A DNA stretch of 64,000 nt from Congeria kusceri (Eukaryota; Mollusca; Bivalvia; Myida; Dreissenidae), in the NCBI GenBank assembly GCA_027627225.1, contig CM051024.1, positions 82,756,204 through 82,820,203 of the forward strand, in the 5' to 3' direction. The position numbers and the translations under genes were made by a program. The stretch's first letter is position 1; each line of letters begins with the position of its first letter. Shown piece by piece: positions 57,918-64,000 of the stretch. The notes below the pieces were generated by a model, which searched no databases, had not been told where the DNA came from, and saw only the letters and a list, made by a program, of their open reading frames with translations.

Positions 57918-59110
57918 TTAATCTACAGTAACCATTAAAATAAATGTCAATGGACGCGTAACCAGGTTAATTATGCATTTAATATGCATGTAAAACATCA
58001 GTAACTATTAAAATATACAAATATATTTTATTCCCAACGACAGATTTTGTTAAAAAATCCCTTATATATGCGTCATTGGATATTGAAACTAAAACAGTCT
58101 TAAAAAATAGGGGTCGCTGGCCTTGTTCCTGAAATATTGGGATTTGAATACGGTACCTGTCGAATCCCTTAGTTCAGTTTGGATTTTTTTCAATGTTCTA
58201 AGTATACTTTGAAAGCTTTTTTTCAAAGAAGGTTATGGTTCTTTCAACTGATATGTTTTAACATGTTTCGTTTGGCAATATACACGTGTATGATAATAAA
58301 AATAAAACGCTGTATCATCATATACTATTATTATGATGAAATTGAATGGACATTGAAGTAGCTGAAATGTGTATTAAATTATATCATGCTTTCTTAAACG
58401 TATTTTTTTTTATCAAATGCATCCAAATATTTTGTTCCAAACGACATATTTTCTTAAAATTTCGCACATACACACATCAATGTATACTTACACCAACACA
58501 TTAATAAAAAGCATGGGTCATAGAACAAGTTTGTGATATATTGAACTTTATAAGGGTACCTGTGTAGCATTTATCATGTTTCATTTTAACATTGTTTTCG
58601 TTAACAACGTATAGAATGCCAAAATAGAATGAAGATATTTAATGGATCTTTTCTGAACTGATTTGTTTGGAATACAATGTATAAGTATGTTGTCGATTAT
58701 TATATATGTTCTATGAACTTTTACTACTAAAACAATGTATTTGACATTGGACATTAAAAATGGTTAGATTCGAGAATGTTCCAAATATACCAGTTGAAAC
58801 ATCAACATACACATATGACCAAATGTATGAATATATTAAGTTCCAAAGCTCAGATTGTCTTCAAACCTGGCTTAAACATGTATCAATGTATACCAAAACC
58901 AAAACATTCATAAAAGGTATGGGCCACCCTGCTTGTTTGGGAAATAAGGAATCTGAACAGGTTATTTTGTGTACCTTTTTATCATTCACGTTATGTCTTA
59001 AAGTGTAACTTTTCAAAAGATGGGTTAATACGATCTGTAAATTTTATTTGGTTTCAGATGTTTTGACAGTGTGTAAGTATATTGTGATTATTGATACACT
59101 ACATAAACGC
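57640..59110 (-). repeat. Four diverged tandem copies of a segment of about 390 bp
   Basis: Landmark 'acgacatattttcttaaa' (or close variant) occurs at about 57651, 58037 and 58440. 'acatgtttcgtttggcaa' occurs at 57872 and 58261, with diverged forms at about 58657 and 59043. The middle phrase 'tcaatgtat(a/c)c(t/c)...aaaac(c/t)aaaac' followed by 'gg(c)cttgtt' is present in all. Spacings are 386-403 bp. Only the first copy keeps a long open frame (57609-57917). The others hold frameshifts and stops, consistent with tandem exon duplication followed by decay. Confidence 0.7.
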
Positions 59111-59754
59111 TAACCATTGACTAGATCTTAAAAACTTACAAAGATAGACGTGTATCGATTAAAATTAGTATATTGTAACCTTTATATAATACAGAATAAA
59201 TGAAGCAACATGAGAAATTAACCCAATTGTTTTATGTTTGTTTGCGAAAGTCTTAAAACAAAGTGCATAGATGAATGGGTGTTACGCATATTAATGGTTT
59301 AAAGCACATGAGTGAGTATATGAAACATATAACAGTGTCCTACAAAAATACAAGCTTCTATTCACCTACTAGCGTTAAGCTTTTAATCCACCTATCAGCG
59401 TGTTTGTAAGCCATTCTTAGCTTTAAAATTTGAGTTTACAATACTAATGGATCTCAGTCGGTATTGTCTGCTCGTGGCGATACAAACATAATTGTATCAC
59501 ATTTATAGCTTTTAACGAACAAACCTATATCAAATTGATATGGATGAGATATACGACGTGCATGTATTAAAATAATTGGAATAGCAATATTAAATACGCG
59601 GACTCGTACTTACTTTAGTCTATTTTCCAGTGATGTTTTGTAATCACTAAGGCGCCATATTTGGTCATACACACAGTCCAATCTGGAAACATCAATACAA
59701 TACAGTAACTTCTCCACAGAAAACACTATCACCATCGCGCAATCGTGGTGACAC
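59111..59754. other. Intergenic DNA, no gene seen
   Basis: No supported feature. Confidence 0.5.
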
Positions 59755-59772
59755 CATCACCACCATCACCTC

Positions 59773-59803
<31 letters not shown>

Positions 59804-59827
59804 AATAATAATTATAATAATAATAAC
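59755..59827. repeat. CAC/CAA/AAT microsatellite cluster
   Basis: Consecutive cac/tca, caa and aat repeats, directly visible. Confidence 0.9.
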
Positions 59828-59939
59828 CGTCGATATATAATTTAAAAATATATTTTGAAAGTTGTAAGTGACAGGGATATAGTTAGTTAAGCTTGGTTTT
59901 CAGCATAAGTGTTTGCTTGAAAAATTCCATTTACCAATT

Positions 59940-61400
59940 TAGAAAATTCAAGAATATCGGTAGAACCGATGGATGCTCCCCGATGCCGCTTTGACCTATT
60001 AATGTGGCCTTGACCGTGAACCTAAGGACCGGATTCAATACCGGAGACACGCTGTCATAAAAACAAATTGTATAAAGTGAATAAAAATCCATGCAACAAG
60101 TTAGAAGTCCAGACATGCAAAAAGCCAATTTTGACTCCAACCTTCAAGTATAAGCTTTGACCTACATTTCTGGTTCATGTGCGTGACCTGCCGTCTTATT
60201 TAGGCAAACATTGTACCAAGTAATTTGAAAATCCTTTAAATCATTGCTATGTCATCGTCTGGAAAAGCTAAAAGGTGAGTTTAAGCGTTGAGCTCTAAGT
60301 GTGACCTTACCCTTGAGCTTTGACCTACGGACCTTATAATTCATGCTGTCTCATTCGGGTTAATATTTTTGCGGGGAAGGTTGAAAAATCAATAGCAAGA
60401 GAAAGCACTAACAAGCATTTTGAAATAAAACCATACCTTGACATAGATATGGAAACCTGATTCGTAAGTGGTACACACCAACTCATGGAAGCACACCTTT
60501 GTGTCAAGTACTTTTAACATCCTCCCAGTCATGGGCAAGTTAAAGTTAGAAATTAGACAACAGATAATTTATAATCAAAGGGCAATCGCTCTTGAAAAAA
60601 TCTGGATAGATGTGACAACATGCGCATGTCGGTTTAAATGGTGATACTACGTATACAGTTTCATTTAATTCGAGTGTTTAGTTCCTGAGATCTCGCGCAG
60701 AAACGAAAATATCCTATTAGAATATCATATTTATGATAAAAAGGGCAATAACTCCAAGAAAAACCATTTGCTCTTGTTGTTGCATTTAATTCACGTTGTT
60801 TGTTTGTGGGTTCTTGCGCGGAAACGAAAATATTATATTCAACTGTGTTATTTTTTATATAAAACGGCAATAACTCCTGAAAAATAATCGGACCGAAATG
60901 CCTCGACAATATGCGCATGTTACCGCGAAAAGAATGCTGCATTATTTTTTAAGTTTCATTGACTTCGGATCATAAGCTCCTGAGATCTCGCACGGAAACG
61001 ACAATTTATTTTTTAAATGTTTTGTTTGTAATCAAAGGGCTATTACTCCTTGAAAAATCATCGGATAGGAACGCCCTGATTATATGTCCCCTTAGTAAGG
61101 ATGCAGCATTAAAGTTTTGAATTCGGGATATGAGTTACTGAGATCTCGTGCGGAAACGAAAATATTATATTTAAATGTCCTTTTTATAATCAAAAGGCAA
61201 TAACTCACTGAAAAATAAGCAAACCGGAACGACCTGACAATATGCGCATGTCCACTCTATAGAGATGCTGCATAAAAAGTTTCATGGAATTCGAGTCATT
61301 AGTTCATAATTAGAGATACCGGACGGACGGAAAAACGGACGGAAGGAAAGACGGAAGGATCACCGGACATCGAGTATGATGGATAAAAGTGTTGGTTTCA
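59940..61400. repeat. Two bivalve-type tandem families ending in (ACGG)n
   Basis: 59960-60400 holds two or three units related to 42180-42960 ('gtgaccttacccttgagctt', 'ttgacctacggacc'). 60540-61330 holds about five units of 140-160 bp with 'atcaaagggcaataactcc', 'gacaatatgcgcatgt', 'agtttcattgaattcg' and 'gttcctgagatctcgcgc'. The block ends in 'ggacggacggaaaaacggac', the (acgg)n tail seen in other such elements. Confidence 0.8.
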
Positions 61401-61982
61401 CACACAAAGTGAATGGCAGTGAAATTAGAAGGCGGACGGACGGACTATATGACTACATGACTATATCACACCCCCCCCCTTCGAAGAGCATTACACGAAT
61501 ATGCACTAGATCTCATAAACGAGTATCATATTTTAATATATGCTTTTAAGTGAATTATCGATTTTTATTGGTAAAATGCACTTTTATATTTGCACTATTG
61601 GAGCTGTGAAGATTTTATGAGATTTTATTATTTCACTATTTTCACTATAGAAAACATAAATTTACAAGAAATGTTTTACCTCTCTTGGCATTTGTTTATA
61701 CATGTACAATATTTGCACATATAGCGGTTGTCCGGGTATTAAATGAGCAGCCCTCGTACGTTCACAGAAAACACACGAATAAAAAAAACTATAATAAAGC
61801 GACAACGACGCAAATATGACTATTTTATGCAACCATACTAATTTTGTAATCATTTGTGACGTCATTTATGACTTAATTGGTGACAAAATACACGAAATTG
61901 TGACGTTTAAGCGTATGTCGCGCATTTTATTTGTTTATTGCCATAAAGCATACCAAAACACGGTTTTTCACAGGGTGTGGCG
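61401..61982. other. Intergenic DNA, no gene seen
   Basis: Short C tract at 61473-61481 after a second 'ggacggacggac'-type tail. No gene supported. Confidence 0.45.
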
Positions 61983-63321
61983 TATGCCCCCACAGCATAT
62001 GCTTGTCAGAAGAAGGCAACACAATGTCAGGTATACGTTGGTAAAAATGATGCTTTCTACGAAAATAGTTATGGTCCATGAACTCTGCACCTCCTATCAA
62101 CGTCCTCTCTCAATATATCTTTTTTTTCAATACTTTAATACTTATGGAGTCATGCTCTGCACAAAAACAAAACAAAAAGGGCAAAATGACTGCATAAATA
62201 TTGAAGAATTAGTTATGGTCATTGTACTCTGCATTTCCTCTCATTGTCCTCTATCATTATATGAAGTTTCATTTTAATTCCTTTACTTATTACAATGGAG
62301 TTATCTCCGCACAAGAAAATTAAACAAATGGCAATAACTCCATGATATTGAAGAAATACTTATGGTCCCAGTACTCTGCACTTTCGTTTAGTATTCACTA
62401 CCATTCTATGAAGTTTCATTTCAATCTTTTCAAAACAAACGGGAGTATGCTTCGCAAAGGAAAATGAAAAAGGCAATCACTCCATAAATATTGAAGAATG
62501 AGTTGTGGTCCTTGTGCTCTGCGCTTTCTTTCATAGTTCTCTATCATTGTATGAAATCTTATTTGAATCTCTTCATCACTAACGGAGTTTTGCTCTGCAT
62601 AAAAAATTAAACAAAGTGTAATTACTTTATAATATTGAATACATACTTATGATCCCTGTACTCTGCACTTGCTCTCATTGTCCACTACCATTCTATGAAT
62701 TTTCATTTGAATCCCTTCAATACTAATGGAAGTATGCTCCGCACAAGAAAATTAATTCTTCCCACGAAAAAATAAAACAAATAGCAATAACTCCATACAT
62801 TTTGAAGAAATAGTTGTAGTCCCTATGCTCTGCACTTCCTCTCATTGTCCTCTCATTGTCTTCTCTCATTGTCTTCTCTCATTGTATGAAGTTTCACTTA
62901 AATCTCTGCATTACTAATGGAGTTGTGCTTCGCACAAGAAAATTAAACAAATGGCAAAAGCAGTAAATATTAAAGAAAGAGTTGAGGTCTTTGTACTCTG
63001 CACTTCCTCTCGATGTCCTCTATCATTACCTGAAGTTTCATTTGAATCCCTTGAATACTAATGGTGCTATGCTTAGCACAAGAAAATTAAACAAAGGGCA
63101 ATTACACCGTAAATATTGAAGAACGAGTTATGGTTGTTATGCTCTGAACTTCCTCTCTGTGTACTCTATCATTATATGACGTTTCATTTGAATCCCTTTA
63201 TAACTAATTGAGTTATGCTCCGCACGAGACGTGTGACGGACGGACGGACAGATAGACAGACGGACGGACGAACGAACGATGTGATAACTGTATGCTCCGC
63301 GAAGTTCCCTTCGGGGGCATA
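61983..63321. mobile_element. Non-autonomous element: 'tatgccccc' inverted ends around a tandem array
   Basis: Left end 'tatgccccc' (61983-61991) and right end 'gggggcata' (63313-63321) are inverted. Between them lie about eight units with 'atattgaagaa' at roughly 62199, 62346, 62488, 62630, 62798, 62966 and 63113, each with 'tactctgcacttcctctcat' and 'tatgaagtttcatttgaatc'-like phrases and 'ggcaataactcc'. A (acgg)n tail lies at 63236-63270. The 153-codon plus frame at 61816-62277 overlaps the first units and is not a gene. The class resembles the blocks at 15700 and 42180. Confidence 0.65.
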
Positions 63322-63332
63322 AAAAATGTGTT

Positions 63333-63462
63333 GATTTCGGTGAGTGATCGAGTTTTATTTGACTTGTGGTCATATATTATATTTTCACTGATGACTACGC
63401 CACTAGTAATTTTTTTTTTCTATAACCACTAGTAAAATAAAATTCGATTATTCACCGAAATC
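63333..63462. mobile_element. Fold-back element with arms of about 42 bp
   Basis: Left arm 63333-63375 ('gatttcggtgagtgatcg' onward) and right arm 63421-63462 (ending 'cgattattcaccgaaatc') are inverted copies at about 83% identity by eye. The loop is about 45 nt, and 'ccactagtaa' occurs in the loop and again in the right arm. It lies only 11 bp from the preceding element. MITE-like. Confidence 0.65.
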
Positions 63463-64000
63463 TTCAAATAGGGATCTATCCTCTATATTTTCAACACATT
63501 TTATTTTCATGTTGCCAAACATGCTTGTTTCGCCTTTCAATATTTTTTTACAATACCTTTGAATAAATAAATGAAGCCTCAATTAAATTAATTAGTGAAA
63601 TGTTTAAAGTAATACAATATATGACAACGGGCATCACTAATAAAGTATTTTTAGGCTATCATTCAATAATGCTTAAATAGTGAAAACACAACCTGTTACT
63701 TATTCTGACCTCTAAAAATAACAATATTAATAAGTTCACAAAATGTCAATTTAAGGAGTCGTACATTCGCGACGCTTGTTGATAATTTAACAATATAAAA
63801 TACTAGCAATGTAGTATATTTGCGCAGTACATTTTAATATTGGTATGTTATGTAAACTTATGTACAATACACTAATTAGCTCGACTATTCGAAGAATAAA
63901 TGAGCTTTCCTACTCGCCCAGGCTTCGGCGTCCGCGTCTAGTCTTGGTTAAAGATTATATTCAGTCTCGTAACTTAAAAACAACATACGTTATTCGTTTG
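63463..64000. other. A+T-rich intergenic DNA, no gene seen
   Basis: No supported feature up to the window end. Confidence 0.5.

Noticed and set aside
61816..62277. 153-codon plus frame
   Set aside because: The last two-thirds are tandem repeat units; the first third has no recognised feature.

Overview
The window looks like intergenic or intronic DNA from a bivalve mollusc, probably a heterodont. It is A+T-rich throughout, long stretches have no open frames, and it carries several repeat types I associate with bivalve genomes. These include degenerate 130-170 bp tandem blocks containing 'caaggtcaaggtcac' or 'ggcaataactcc' phrases, blocks ending in 'tatgccccc', and (acgg)n tails. The species cannot be fixed from sequence alone. 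I see no complete, recognisable conserved host gene, no rRNA or true tRNA gene and no CRISPR.

Layout. 1-6 kb: unique A+T-rich DNA, a G+C-rich 'gtcggcgac' block, a fold-back element with a tRNA-like sequence in each arm (2.57-3.20 kb) and a smaller fold-back (3.3 kb). 6.17-8.03 kb: about 18 copies of a 100 bp minisatellite. 8.23-9.21 kb: a candidate inverted-repeat element set in (AAT)n. 9.2-10.6 kb: a 29 bp minisatellite whose minus strand happens to be open for 437 codons. 11-16.4 kb: small inverted-repeat elements, including a Harbinger-like MITE with a TAA duplication, and bivalve-type tandem blocks. 17.8-23.5 kb: a decayed Ty3/Gypsy retrotransposon on the minus strand with gag, protease, RT, RNase H and integrase all traceable. 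23.8-30.4 kb: two long degenerate satellite-like arrays, the first interrupted by two MITEs. 30.4-36.4 kb: dispersed bivalve repeats. 36.5-39.2 kb: two small open frames that may be host exons, the better one (39.0-39.2 kb, minus) encoding a peptide with a signal sequence. 39.27-39.74 kb: a Penelope-like element fragment (GIY-YIG endonuclease) between inverted repeats with hammerhead-like cores. 42-45.6 kb: repeats and microsatellites. 45.8-50.4 kb: an old, broken non-LTR retrotransposon. 50.5-52.1 kb: a large inverted duplication. 52.87-54.02 kb: a young 5'-truncated copy of the same LINE family with a 14 bp target-site duplication. 56.8-59.1 kb: candidate host exons on the minus strand, one lying in a degenerating four-copy tandem duplication of about 390 bp. 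59.9-63.5 kb: bivalve tandem repeats and two inverted-repeat elements.

Function. Nearly all recognisable coding capacity belongs to retroelements, and apart from the intact C-terminal tail of the young LINE it is broken. The interesting residue is the possible host coding signal (secreted peptide at 39 kb; exon pair and decayed exon array at 57-59 kb), the hammerhead-like Penelope termini, the tRNA-bearing fold-back and the 50.5-52.1 kb inverted duplication. No database search was possible, so family names rest on motifs I can read.
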